Of a DNA stretch of 64,000 nucleotides, positions 9,817 to 18,303 are shown one piece after another (positions within the stretch are counted from its first letter, which is position 1; every line of letters begins with the position of its first letter). The notes below the pieces were generated by a model that had not been told where the DNA came from, did no database searches, and saw only the letters and a program-made list of their open reading frames with translations. Source of the stretch: DATIUV01 sp049322755 (GTDB lineage Bacteria > Pseudomonadota > Gammaproteobacteria > Burkholderiales > UBA6910); assembly GCA_049322755.1 (NCBI GenBank), contig JBMOQX010000033.1, forward strand, positions 1 to 64,000. Reading direction: 5' to 3'. The position numbers and the translations under genes were made by a program.

Positions 9817-10962
9817 ATGATTCTCATACTGGAAGAAAACGTCGACCTCAACGGGGCCAACTTCAAGGCCCTGATGGAGCACCTGGCCGCGCTGCCCGGG
9901 ATCCAGACGCGGTTGCACCACGAGAAGGGCACCGAGCGGGTGCTCACCGAGGTCTACCTGATCGGCAACACGCTGCAGCTGCCGCTGGAGGACATGAGGG
10001 CACTGCCCTGCGTCGAACGCGCGGTGCGCGTGTCGGAGCCCTACCGGGTGCTGGGCCGCCACAAGGACGATCACCGCCTGTCCCATTTCGACTACAACGG
10101 CCTGCGCTTCGGCCAGGACACGCTGCACGTCTTCGCCGGGCTGTGCGCGGTCGACACCCGCGAGCACGTGGAGATCATGATGCGGGCGCTGCGCGACAAC
10201 GGCCAGGTCTGCACCCGCATGGGGGCGTACAAGCCGCGCACCAACCCGTATTCGTTCCAGGGCCACGGCAAGGCCTGCCTGCCCTACGTCTTCGAGCTGG
10301 CGGGCAAGTACGGCATCAAGGTGATCGCCATGGAGATCACCCACGAGGACCACGTCGACGAGATCCAGGAGGCGCTGCACCAGACCGGCAGGCCCACCGG
10401 CGTCATGCTCCAGATCGGCACCCGCAACGCCCAGAACTTCGAGCTGCTGAAGGCGGTGGGCCGCCAGCAGGAGTTCCCGGTGCTGTTCAAGCGCGGCTTC
10501 GGCATCACGCTGGACGAGTCACTGAACGCCGCCGAGTACCTGGCCTCGGAAGGCAACCGCAAGGTGATCTTCGGCCTGCGCGGCATGAAGACCAACATGG
10601 GCGATCCGCACCGCAACTTCGTCGATTTCTCCCACGTGCCGGTGTTGAAGCGCCTCACCCGCATGCCCGTGTGCATCGACCCGTCCCACTCGGTGGGCTC
10701 GCGCGCGTGCGCGCCGGACCGGCTGCTGGACGTGATGCACGTCACCGCCCAGGGCATCATCGCGGGAGCCAACATGGTGCTGGTGGATTTCCATCCCGAG
10801 CCGTCCAGGGCGCTGGTGGACGGCCCGCAGGCGCTGACGCTGGCGGAGCTGCCGTACTTCCTCGAGGACGTGGGGCTGGCGCGCGAGGCCTACGTGCGGC
10901 GCGCTGCGCTGGCGTCCAAATTCTTCCAGGATACGCGGGGAGCGACACCCGCCGCCGCCTGA
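9817..10962 (+). CDS. 3-deoxy-7-phosphoheptulonate (DAHP) synthase, type I-beta
   Basis: First enzyme of the shikimate pathway (PEP + erythrose-4-phosphate to DAHP). The 381 residues have an N-terminal ferredoxin-like segment (about 1-80), as in Thermotoga-type enzymes where it mediates feedback control, followed by the TIM barrel. The barrel has KPRTNPYSFQG near residue 138, the substrate-binding region KRGFGITLDE, and CIDPSHSVGSR near residue 286. This fits the I-beta/KdsA-like branch and not the E. coli AroFGH branch. ATG at 9817; the 124-bp gap after tldD is comparatively AT-rich and holds a TAAAAT promoter-like element near 9757. Confidence 0.93.
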   Translation: MILILEENVDLNGANFKALMEHLAALPGIQTRLHHEKGTERVLTEVYLIGNTLQLPLEDMRALPCVERAVRVSEPYRVLGRHKDDHRLSHFDYNGLRFGQDTLHVFAGLCAVDTREHVEIMMRALRDNGQVCTRMGAYKPRTNPYSFQGHGKACLPYVFELAGKYGIKVIAMEITHEDHVDEIQEALHQTGRPTGVMLQIGTRNAQNFELLKAVGRQQEFPVLFKRGFGITLDESLNAAEYLASEGNRKVIFGLRGMKTNMGDPHRNFVDFSHVPVLKRLTRMPVCIDPSHSVGSRACAPDRLLDVMHVTAQGIIAGANMVLVDFHPEPSRALVDGPQALTLAELPYFLEDVGLAREAYVRRAALASKFFQDTRGATPAAA

Positions 10963-10967
10963 CGCCG

Positions 10968-11501
10968 ATGGCCGACGACAAGGGCGCCGAGGAGTGCGCA
11001 GAGCTGTCCACGATGCAGCACATCGGGGACGGCGCCCAGATGCTGGACCAGATCGTCGCGCTGGTGGCGATGACGGTGCTGTTTCACGAATTCGACCGCG
11101 CCGAACTCAGGATCCTGGCGCGCTTCATGAAGCTCTACCGCGTGGAGAAGGGTCAGGCGATCCTGCACGAAGGCCAGCGCGGCGACGTCTTCCTGCTCCT
11201 GGTGGAGGGCAAGGTGGAGGTGTTCAAGCAGGACATCCGCCGCCGCCAGAAGCACATCGCCACGGTGACGCCGGGGCAGACGGTGGGCGAAATGGCCATC
11301 GTCGATGGCGAGCCGCGCTCCGCCACCTGCATCACGGCCGAGCCGTGCACGTTCGCCGTCCTGCGGCGCGAGGATCTGGTGCGGCTCATCGACGAGCATC
11401 CGCGGCTCGGTTCCAAGATCCTGATCCAGATCCTGGAGCTCATGGGCCAGCGCCTGCGCCAGACCGGCGGGATCCTGGTCAACTACCTCAAGGTCGACTG
11501 A
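10968..11501 (+). CDS. Cyclic nucleotide-binding domain protein without a DNA-binding domain
   Basis: 177 residues, almost entirely one cNMP-binding beta-barrel (about 40-155). The phosphate-binding cassette is recognisable as GEMAIVDGEPRSAT around residues 106-119, including the Gly-Glu and Arg that contact the cyclic phosphate in true cNMP binders. There is no C-terminal helix-turn-helix, so it is not a Crp/Fnr transcription factor; it may sense a nucleotide and act on a partner protein. ATG at 10968 lies 5 bases after the DAHP synthase stop, so the two are co-transcribed. The partner and ligand are unknown. Confidence 0.85.
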   Translation: MADDKGAEECAELSTMQHIGDGAQMLDQIVALVAMTVLFHEFDRAELRILARFMKLYRVEKGQAILHEGQRGDVFLLLVEGKVEVFKQDIRRRQKHIATVTPGQTVGEMAIVDGEPRSATCITAEPCTFAVLRREDLVRLIDEHPRLGSKILIQILELMGQRLRQTGGILVNYLKVD

Positions 11502-11505
11502 CGCC

Positions 11506-11781
11506 TCACAGCGCGTCGCCCAGTCGTGACAGCGCGGGATAACGCAGCCAGATCCCGGCGACCACCAGCAGCGCCAAACCCGCGAGCGCGAACCAGTAGC
11601 GGCGATAATACTTGCGGTGGCGCGCCTCCAGGGAATGGCGGCTCGGCAGGGTGAACACCCGCAGAATGCCGCCGCGTTCGGCAGCGCCGGATCGCCTCGC
11701 CTGCAGCTGTCCGATGAGCAGGCGGTAGTACACGACCAGATACAGGTCCAGCACCAGCAAACCCAGCAGCAGCGCCTCCAC
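11506..11781 (-). CDS. Small membrane protein of unknown function
   Basis: 91 residues with two predicted transmembrane helices: about 2-22 (LLLGLLVLDLYLVVYYRLLI) and about 65-80 (ALAGLALLVVAGIWL), separated by a basic cytoplasmic-looking loop rich in Arg. The start is GTG at 11781, ten bases downstream of the Crp-type regulator stop, so it is the second gene of that leftward unit. I do not recognise the family. Confidence 0.7.
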   Translation of the reverse strand: MEALLLGLLVLDLYLVVYYRLLIGQLQARRSGAAERGGILRVFTLPSRHSLEARHRKYYRRYWFALAGLALLVVAGIWLRYPALSRLGDAL

Positions 11782-11791
11782 GACCGGCCGA

Positions 11792-12508
11792 TCAGCCCGA
11801 GCCCTGGGTGAGCTCGTTCAGCAACTCTTCGCTCTCGATCTGGATGCGGTGGCTGTCGATCGACAGCACGCCCTGGCGCTTGAGCTGGCCGAGAGCGCTC
11901 GTCACGGTCTGCCGGGTCGTGCCCACCATGTCGGCGATCTCCTGGTGGGTGAGGGGGATGTTGAGGAAAATCTCCCTGCCGACCCGCGTGCCATAGCGCG
12001 CCGAAAGCCGCAGGATCAGCTTCGCCACCCGAGTGTTGACGTCGTCGGATACCAGATTCGCCAGCACTTCGCCGAGGATGCGCAGCCGGGAGGAGAGCAC
12101 CTGCATGCACAGCAGCGAGGCTTCCGGATGGCCGCTCAGGAAGGCCTTGAACTTCTCCTGCGGCACCGCCAGAACCTCGCACGCTTCGCAGGCCTCCGCA
12201 TTCACCACGCGGCCGCCGCCGCGCGCTACTTCCGCCAGCCCGAAGATTTCACCCGAAAAGCAGAACCACAGGATCACCTCACGGCCCACCGGCGAGAGCT
12301 GGTAAATCTTGATGCGCCCGCGCTTTAGGAAGTAGACGTTCCTGCCGGGATCGCCGGCACGAAACACCGTGGCGCCCTTGGCGAACGCCTGCAGAACCGA
12401 GATCGCCAGCAGATCATCGATATCGGCGGGATCGAGCTGGGACAGGAAGTCCGAAGGCGCCACCAGCATCGATTGCGACTCGGGATCCCGAATCGTTCGG
12501 TCGTTCAT
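11792..12508 (-). CDS. Crp/Fnr family transcriptional regulator (Crp-like, no Fe-S cluster)
   Basis: 238 residues: an N-terminal cNMP-binding-type beta roll (about 20-140), a dimerisation helix, and a winged helix-turn-helix (about 188-222) with LTHQEIADMVGTTRQTV. The recognition-helix signature TTRQTV resembles Crp (RETV) and not Fnr (ExxSR). There is no N-terminal Cys cluster, so it is not an oxygen-sensing Fnr. I chose ATG at 12508 because AAGGAG sits at ideal spacing before it; the longer open frame to 12646 lacks an SD. It is divergent from the SLC13/PHP/porin cluster, which it plausibly controls, and a 7-2-7 palindrome lies between them. Its effector is unknown. Confidence 0.92.
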   Translation of the reverse strand: MNDRTIRDPESQSMLVAPSDFLSQLDPADIDDLLAISVLQAFAKGATVFRAGDPGRNVYFLKRGRIKIYQLSPVGREVILWFCFSGEIFGLAEVARGGGRVVNAEACEACEVLAVPQEKFKAFLSGHPEASLLCMQVLSSRLRILGEVLANLVSDDVNTRVAKLILRLSARYGTRVGREIFLNIPLTHQEIADMVGTTRQTVTSALGQLKRQGVLSIDSHRIQIESEELLNELTQGSG

Positions 12509-12579
12509 GGCCGGTTCTCCTTCGCGTTGTTCGGGCCCGCCGACGTGAGCCATTATCGTGGCCAAAAAAACTTTGAGGA

Positions 12580-12595
12580 TGTCGGCTGGCCGACA
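12580..12595. promoter_or_regulatory. Perfect inverted repeat, candidate operator of the Crp-type regulator
   Basis: TGTCGGC (12580-12586) and GCCGACA (12589-12595) form a perfect 7-bp inverted repeat with a 2-base spacer. It lies in the 210-bp divergent region between the regulator (starts 12508) and the rightward cluster (starts 12719). Outer TGT/ACA ends and 16-bp symmetry are compatible with a Crp-family site, though the core differs from TGTGA/TCACA. A poly-A run (12564-12570) lies just upstream. Function is inference. No gene is visible in 12509-12718. Confidence 0.45.
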
Positions 12596-12718
12596 GACTG
12601 CACGGCACAGTGGCGTTTGAATGTTACCGTATCTTTTCCGGCCCACGCAGCAACCGCCACGGGGGCACAGGGAGAGGGTACGGGATTCGTCATCACCATA
12701 AAAGCAGTGGAGGAGGCC

Positions 12719-12934
12719 ATGTCAGATCCCTTCGGCGGGTCGCGTCAACCCGGCGCGTTCCGCGTCGGCGGCGTCAGCGGTGCCGCCCGCGCGTTTCTCG
12801 GCGCCGCCCTGGCGCGGCCGTTGAGCAACGGCAATCCCTGGCTCGCGATGGACGTCGTCGCGCATTCGGCGACCCCACCTGCCGCCGCGCCGTCACAGGC
12901 CGCGCCATCCGACTCGCCGACCCGGCGGCCGTGA
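12719..12934 (+). CDS. Small protein of unknown function heading the transporter cluster
   Basis: 71 residues, MSDPFGGSRQPG at the start and a Pro/Ala-rich tail. The reason to believe it is its ribosome binding site: GTGGAGGAGG ends four bases before the ATG, one of the strongest SD sequences in the window. A single weakly hydrophobic stretch (about 18-32, GVSGAARAFLGAALA) could be an amphipathic or membrane-touching helix. It is followed after 94 bp by the SLC13 transporter. No family recognised; it may be a leader or accessory peptide of the transport system. Confidence 0.5.
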   Translation: MSDPFGGSRQPGAFRVGGVSGAARAFLGAALARPLSNGNPWLAMDVVAHSATPPAAAPSQAAPSDSPTRRP

Positions 12935-13028
12935 AGTCGCCGGCCCCGAGGCGTCACACCGCGAAGCGGCCGCGCGCTCGCGCGCCGACGCATCCAACGC
13001 ACGCTGTTCTCTGAAGAGGAGGGGCGCC

Positions 13029-14585
13029 ATGTCCACCGTTCTGGATCAGCCGATCCCGGCGCGCGACGGAGTGTTCGGGTATCTGTCGCAGAACATTCGC
13101 GCCAGCGGCCGCAATCCGACCCGCACGCTGGTCGGCTTCTTCGCCGCCTGGGTGGCGTTCGCGCTCATCCTGTGGGTGTTCCCGCGGCCCGAGGGATTGT
13201 CGCCGCAGGGAATGGCGGTGCTCGCCATCGTCGTCTGGGCGTCCATCATGTGGGTGTCAGAGGCGATGCCGGTGGGCATCACGGCCCTCGGCATTCCCTC
13301 GCTCCTGATCCTGACCCACGCGATCGCCTGGGAGAAGGGTCAGCCGCCGCTGGGCTTCGTGCTGCAGGGATTCACCCGTCACGTGGTGTGGATCCTGCTG
13401 TTTGGCATGCTGGTGGGCGCCATCATGCAGCTGCTGAAGCTGGACCGGCGCCTTGCCCTCGGCATTCTTGACAGGATCAAGGCCTCCAATGCGGGGCGGG
13501 TGATCTGGGGCTTCTTCTTCGTGCAGATCATCCTGTCCTTTTTCATCCCGGCGGCGGTCGCGCGCTCGGCCACCATCATGCCCATCGTGCAGGGCGTTAC
13601 CAACCTGCTGGGCGACACCGAGGAAGAGCAGGAAGCGAAGAAGGCCATCATCATCCAGTCGCTGGTCTACACCAGCATGATCGCCGGCATGTTCATCATG
13701 ACCGCGCATCTGCCCAACATGATTCTGGTGGGATTGTTCGGTCAGAACGGATTCCGCCTGGGCTATCTGGACTGGATGCTGCTGCAGTTTCCCTACCTGG
13801 GCATGTTCGTTCTGACCCAGGCCTGGGTGCGCTACCACTTCAAGACCGCGCGGGTGCAGATCGCCGGCGGTCACGCCGAGATCCGCAAGCTCCACAAGGA
13901 ACTGGGCCCCATGACGCCGGCCGAGTGGGTGCTGATCGCGGTGTTTTCCGGCATCGCGCTGTTCTTCGTGCTGGGCAAGGGCAGCCCGATTGCGCAGGTG
14001 CACAACTTTCAGCTCGGTATCGTCTGCCTCATCGGCATCTCGCTGGTGATGTTCATTCCGGGGTTGTTCCCGTTCACCTGGAAGCAGGTGCAGGAAAAGA
14101 CCATGTGGGGAACATTTCTTCTGCTCGGCGGCGCCATCACCATGACCGGCGCCATGACCAAGTCAGGACTCGCGGAATGGCTTGCGCACCTCATCCACGG
14201 ATCGGTCACCGGACACACGTGGTGGATGATCCTGCTGATCATGATGGTGGGCACCCACGTCATCCGCATCGGCATGCTGTCCAACGTCGCGGCGATCGCG
14301 ATGCTGGCGCCGATCCTGTTCGAGCTCGGCAAGGCGCTCAACCTGCACCCGGTGGCGTTCACCATGCTGGTGGCGGATACCGACACCTTCGCCTACCTGC
14401 TGCCGACCCAGGTCACCGCGGCGGTCATCGCGTACAGCACCGGCACGTTCACCGCCACCGACTATTTCAAGGCCGGCTGGGTGTGCGTGGTGATGGCGAT
14501 CGCCTACGGCATTTTGATCATGGCGCCATGGTACGCACTGCTGGGCCTGCCGGTCTGGAATCCAAAAGCGCCCTGGCCGTTCTGA
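13029..14585 (+). CDS. SLC13/DASS-family anion (dicarboxylate/sulfate-type) symporter
   Basis: 518 residues with roughly 11-12 hydrophobic segments spread over the whole protein, typical of divalent anion:Na+ symporters. The two substrate/cation-binding re-entrant motifs of the family are visible in modified form: a first near ARSATIMP (about residue 180) and a second SNVAAIAMLAPI (about residue 420), where SNT/SNV precedes the helix. ATG at 13029 is preceded by GAAGAGGAGGGG. The substrate cannot be read from sequence; the next gene (PHP/DUF3604-like hydrolase) and the porin suggest uptake of an organic anion that is then processed. Confidence 0.88.
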   Translation: MSTVLDQPIPARDGVFGYLSQNIRASGRNPTRTLVGFFAAWVAFALILWVFPRPEGLSPQGMAVLAIVVWASIMWVSEAMPVGITALGIPSLLILTHAIAWEKGQPPLGFVLQGFTRHVVWILLFGMLVGAIMQLLKLDRRLALGILDRIKASNAGRVIWGFFFVQIILSFFIPAAVARSATIMPIVQGVTNLLGDTEEEQEAKKAIIIQSLVYTSMIAGMFIMTAHLPNMILVGLFGQNGFRLGYLDWMLLQFPYLGMFVLTQAWVRYHFKTARVQIAGGHAEIRKLHKELGPMTPAEWVLIAVFSGIALFFVLGKGSPIAQVHNFQLGIVCLIGISLVMFIPGLFPFTWKQVQEKTMWGTFLLLGGAITMTGAMTKSGLAEWLAHLIHGSVTGHTWWMILLIMMVGTHVIRIGMLSNVAAIAMLAPILFELGKALNLHPVAFTMLVADTDTFAYLLPTQVTAAVIAYSTGTFTATDYFKAGWVCVVMAIAYGILIMAPWYALLGLPVWNPKAPWPF

Positions 14586-14645
14586 CCGCCGCGGCCGGCG
14601 CTGGCCGGACGAGCGGGATCTGACACCACCGACGGAGAGCCGTTC

Positions 14646-17069
14646 GTGAACAAGCCGAGCGAACTGAAGCACCCTCTCAATGATCCAGAGCTCAACGAGA
14701 AGCAGCTGCGCAAGCTGCTGGGCGAGTACACGGCGCCCGCCGGGCTTTACGACAAGACCACCCGCATGCCCTTCCTCGGCCGGGTCACCGGCAACGTGAG
14801 CGAGCTGGTGGCGGGACAGTGGACCGAGATCGTCCTGGATTACGAGGTGGGCGCGTCGGGCATGGCCGACGGCGCCTGGTTCAAGGCGACCTTCAAGTTC
14901 TATTCGGACTGGGCGTTGTTCCAGACCACGGATCCGGCCGGCGCCAATTACGTGTCGGCGGAGTATCACGCCGGTCCTCTGGTGCCGGGCCAGAGTCCGG
15001 CAACGGTGCAGTCGCTCAAGGTGCGTTTCGACCAGAAAGGCCACGAGCGGCCGTTCCAGAAGGCGGTGATCGTCGACACGGTGGACGGTTACGTCAAGGC
15101 GGGCGACCACATCGTCATTCGTCTCGGTGACCGGCGCTTTGGCGGCGCCGGGACGCGGGTTCAGACGTTCGTCGAAGAGGGATTCCGCTTCCGCTGCTAC
15201 GTGGATCCGCTGGGCTCGTCGCGCTTCGCCGCGGTTCCCGGCGACATCAAGTTCGACATCGTGCCGGGGCCGCCGGCGCAGCTGGTGATGGCGGGCTCGC
15301 GGCTGATGCGCGCGGGCGGGGTGCTCAACCTCCGACTGCGGGCGGAGGATGACTGGGGGAACACCTGCTGGAACCGCAGGCTGGCGTGCCAGGTGCACGC
15401 GACGCTGGACGGCAAGGTGGTCTACGACAGAACCGTCGCGCTCAAGGAACAGGGCTGGGCCGTGGCGGAACTCACCGACCTGCCCCTGGACAAGCCCGGC
15501 GAGCTGGCGGTGACCGCGCGCCTGGCCGACCATCCTTTCGTCGCGCCGACCACGTTCTACGTCACCGTCGACGCCAAGCTGGCGGTGCCGCGGGTGTTCT
15601 ATTGCGATCTTCACGTGCACTCCGACGACACCATCGGCACCAACAGCACCACCTACAACCTGACCTACGGCCGCGACGTGTCCGGGCTGGATGTGCTGGC
15701 GTTCGCACACAATGATTTCAACATCACCACCGCGCGCTGGAACAAGACGGTGGAGCTGATCGAGGAGATCAGCAAGGACGGCAGTTTCGTCGCCTACCCC
15801 GGCACGGAGTGGTGCGGCAGCTCCTGCGCCGGCGGTGACCACAACGTCGTGTTCCTGCACGGAAAGACGCCGGAATTTCCATTCCTCAAGGACGGCACCC
15901 ACGTGCGCTCCTTCGAGTGGAATGAGGACATGGGCGCCAGCAGCTCGATCGAGCCGGGTGCCTGGCCGCTGGAGGAACTGTGGGCCGCCTACGCCCACGA
16001 CCCCGAGGGCCATCTGCTGATTCCCCACGTCGGCGGACGGCGCTGCGTCATGGATTGGCATTACCCCAAGCTGGAGAAGCTGGTGGAGATCGGCTCGTCG
16101 TGGGGCCATTTCGGGTGGCTGTACGAGGATTGCATGCGCCGCGGCTACAAGATCGGCGCGTCGATGGCCGGCGACGAGCATCGCGGGCGCTGCGGCGGCG
16201 GCGTACCGGGAACGGCGGTGTTCGGCACCAAGGGCGGGGTGACCGGCGTGCTGGCGCCGGAGCTTTCGCGCAAGGCGATCGGCCAGGCGCTGCGCGCCCG
16301 TCACACTTGGGCCACTACCGGCGAGCGCACCGTGGCGCTGGCCTGGTGCGGCGGCCACGTTCAGGGCGACGAGTTCCGCCACAAGGGCAGGGCGAAAGTC
16401 TCTTACCGGCTCCTGGGCGAAAACGGCTGGGACGAGATCGTGGCCTGCGATCACGCCGGCGTGATCTGGCGGCGCAACCTGCAGGAGGAGGCCGGTTACT
16501 CCGAGCGCAAGATCCGCATCCGCTGGGGCGGCGCCCGCATCAAGGACCGTTATCGCTGGGCGGCGTGGAAGGGCATCGTGACCATCACCAACGGCGTGAT
16601 CAACAGCGTCGTCGGCCGCGGCTTCGAGCACCAGGAGGAAACCTGCTGGCGCACCGGCGCCACCCAGATCGGCTTCCGCAGCGATACCTACGGTGACGCG
16701 GATGCGCTCGAGGTGGATGTGAGCGACCTCGCGCGCTGCCGCATCCGCATCGAGGGCACCATCGACGGCTACGTCAAGGTCGGCAATCCGCTGGACGGCA
16801 ATCCGTTTCCGCATTGTCCGGAGTTTGCCTGGGAGGTGAGCGGTGCCGAGCTCCTGGCGCAAGGCCGGTTGCGCAACGAGTTGGGCGGCACCGAGTTGTT
16901 CCTGGCCGTTGAGCGCATGGCCGAGGCCGCGATGCCGCGGGACGTTTCCGGCACGTTCGAGGTGGACCCGGTCAACGGGCCCCACGGCCACCGACCGGTG
17001 TATCTGCACGGGCGCCAGATCGACGACGCGAAGGTCTGGACGTCGGCGCTGTTCATCCAGTTCGAATAG
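14646..17069 (+). CDS. DUF3604-type, PHP-like putative metal-dependent hydrolase
   Basis: 807 residues. The first 310 or so are beta-rich without a recognised domain. From residue 321 the sequence DLHVHSD begins a PHP-like metal-binding domain (D321, H323, H325), continued by FAHNDFN, YPGTEWCG, and the late GDEHRGRC segment that supply further His/Asp/Glu ligands. The overall architecture is that of DUF3604 proteins, whose substrates are unknown; PHP relatives cleave phosphoesters. No signal peptide is seen, so the protein is probably cytoplasmic. GTG at 14646 follows CGGAGAG. It lies 60 bp after the SLC13 gene and is the likely processing enzyme for the imported compound. Confidence 0.8.
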   Translation: MNKPSELKHPLNDPELNEKQLRKLLGEYTAPAGLYDKTTRMPFLGRVTGNVSELVAGQWTEIVLDYEVGASGMADGAWFKATFKFYSDWALFQTTDPAGANYVSAEYHAGPLVPGQSPATVQSLKVRFDQKGHERPFQKAVIVDTVDGYVKAGDHIVIRLGDRRFGGAGTRVQTFVEEGFRFRCYVDPLGSSRFAAVPGDIKFDIVPGPPAQLVMAGSRLMRAGGVLNLRLRAEDDWGNTCWNRRLACQVHATLDGKVVYDRTVALKEQGWAVAELTDLPLDKPGELAVTARLADHPFVAPTTFYVTVDAKLAVPRVFYCDLHVHSDDTIGTNSTTYNLTYGRDVSGLDVLAFAHNDFNITTARWNKTVELIEEISKDGSFVAYPGTEWCGSSCAGGDHNVVFLHGKTPEFPFLKDGTHVRSFEWNEDMGASSSIEPGAWPLEELWAAYAHDPEGHLLIPHVGGRRCVMDWHYPKLEKLVEIGSSWGHFGWLYEDCMRRGYKIGASMAGDEHRGRCGGGVPGTAVFGTKGGVTGVLAPELSRKAIGQALRARHTWATTGERTVALAWCGGHVQGDEFRHKGRAKVSYRLLGENGWDEIVACDHAGVIWRRNLQEEAGYSERKIRIRWGGARIKDRYRWAAWKGIVTITNGVINSVVGRGFEHQEETCWRTGATQIGFRSDTYGDADALEVDVSDLARCRIRIEGTIDGYVKVGNPLDGNPFPHCPEFAWEVSGAELLAQGRLRNELGGTELFLAVERMAEAAMPRDVSGTFEVDPVNGPHGHRPVYLHGRQIDDAKVWTSALFIQFE

Positions 17070-17130
17070 CGACGCGCGGTCGGGTCGCCCGCGGGGCACT
17101 CGCATTTCAGCACCACAAGGGAGGGGAAGC

Positions 17131-18268
17131 ATGCCGAGAAAACTACTGGCACTGGCGGTGGCCGGTGCAATCGTCGCGCCAGGGGCCGCGTCGGCCGCCG
17201 GCAACGTGACCATTTACGGAACGCTCAATCTTTCGTGGGATTACACCAAGGCCGAAGGTGCGACCGTGCCCGGGACCCAGGCCCCCCGGCGTTGCCGCGA
17301 CCGGTGCCAACATCGACAGCACCCAGCAGATCAGCTGCTCGGCGTGCAACATCGGCTTCCGCGGCGAGGAGGATCTCGGCGGCGGCCTCAAGGCATGGTT
17401 CCAGCTCGAGTCGGCAATCGATCCCGACGAGGGCAGTGGCACCTGGACGCGCCGCAACAGCGCGGTGGGGCTGAAGGGCGGCTGGGGCACCGTGCTCGTC
17501 GGCAACTGGGACACGCCGCACAAGCGCAACATCCAGGACAAGTCGTCGTTCTACACCACCACCAACGGCGCCTACAATTCGATCTTCGGCACTGACGGGG
17601 GCGGCGGGACCGGCGCCGCGCCGGCGTCGCCGTTCGACAACCGCCAGGGCAACTCGATCCAGTACTGGAGTCCGAAGTTCGCCGGCGGCCTCTCGGTGAA
17701 GCTGCTCTACTCCACGCGCACGGACAGCGCCACGGCGACCGGCCCGGGCACCTCCGGCGAGGACAACGTCTGGGGCGGCAACATTACGTGGGACGCGAAG
17801 AACCTTTACGTCGGCGCGTCGTACGAGAACCAGGACGACATCAGCATGACCGCGGGTCAGAGCAACGAGAACACCGCGTACGCGTTCAACGCGAGCTACG
17901 CGTTCCTGGGCAAGTACCGCGTCGGCGCCATCTGGGAGAACATCGAGTACGAGCGCGGCGGCGCCGACAGCGACCGCGACGCCTACGGCGTCTTCGCGGT
18001 GCTGCCGCTGGAACCGGGCGCAGTCCACGCGTGGTACATCCAGGCGGACGACTGGAGTGCCACCAGCGACAGCGGTGCCGATTTCTGGGCGCTGGGCTAC
18101 TACTACAACCTGTCCAAGCGCACCAAGCTCTAGGTCCAGTCGCCAGCCAGTATCGACAACGACACCAACGCGCGCTACCGGCTGGGCGGCAGCGCCGGCA
18201 ACCGGCTGATTCCGAGCACGGGCGCAGACCCCGAGGCATTCAACATCGGCATCCGCCACCAGTTTTAG
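17131..18268 (+). pseudogene. Gram-negative general porin with a frameshift and an in-frame stop
   Basis: ATG at 17131 (after GGGAGGGGAAGC) starts a signal peptide and the mature beta strand NVTIYGTLNLSWDY, typical of Burkholderia/Neisseria-type trimeric porins. At a run of six C (17282-17287) the frame breaks: removing one C gives a continuous ATGANIDSTQQISCSACNIG region in the +1 frame. The frame then runs to a TAG at 18131, after LSKRTKL, but the same frame continues past it through SIDNDTNARYRLGG to a perfect porin C-terminus, FNIGIRHQF, and a stop at 18266. Aromatic C-terminal Phe is the outer-membrane assembly signal. Either the gene is decaying or the two lesions are sequence errors. 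It would supply the outer-membrane channel for the upstream transporter. Confidence 0.85.
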
Positions 18269-18277
18269 CACGGACCG

Positions 18278-18301
18278 GGCGCGGCGCGCCGGCGCCGCGC
18301 C
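18278..18301. terminator. GC-rich hairpin in the convergent gap
   Basis: GCGCGGCGC (18279-18287) pairs perfectly with GCGCCGCGC (18292-18300) around a GCCG loop, with one further G-C pair outside. It fills the 35-bp gap between the converging porin and solute-binding-like genes. There is no T tract on either side, so it may act as a barrier or a Rho-assisted bidirectional end. Confidence 0.4.
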
Positions 18302-18303
18302 GC

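Noticed and set aside
12508..12646. Longer N-terminus for the Crp-type regulator (start at 12646)
   Set aside because: No SD there, whereas ATG 12508 has AAGGAG at ideal spacing and yields the normal family length.
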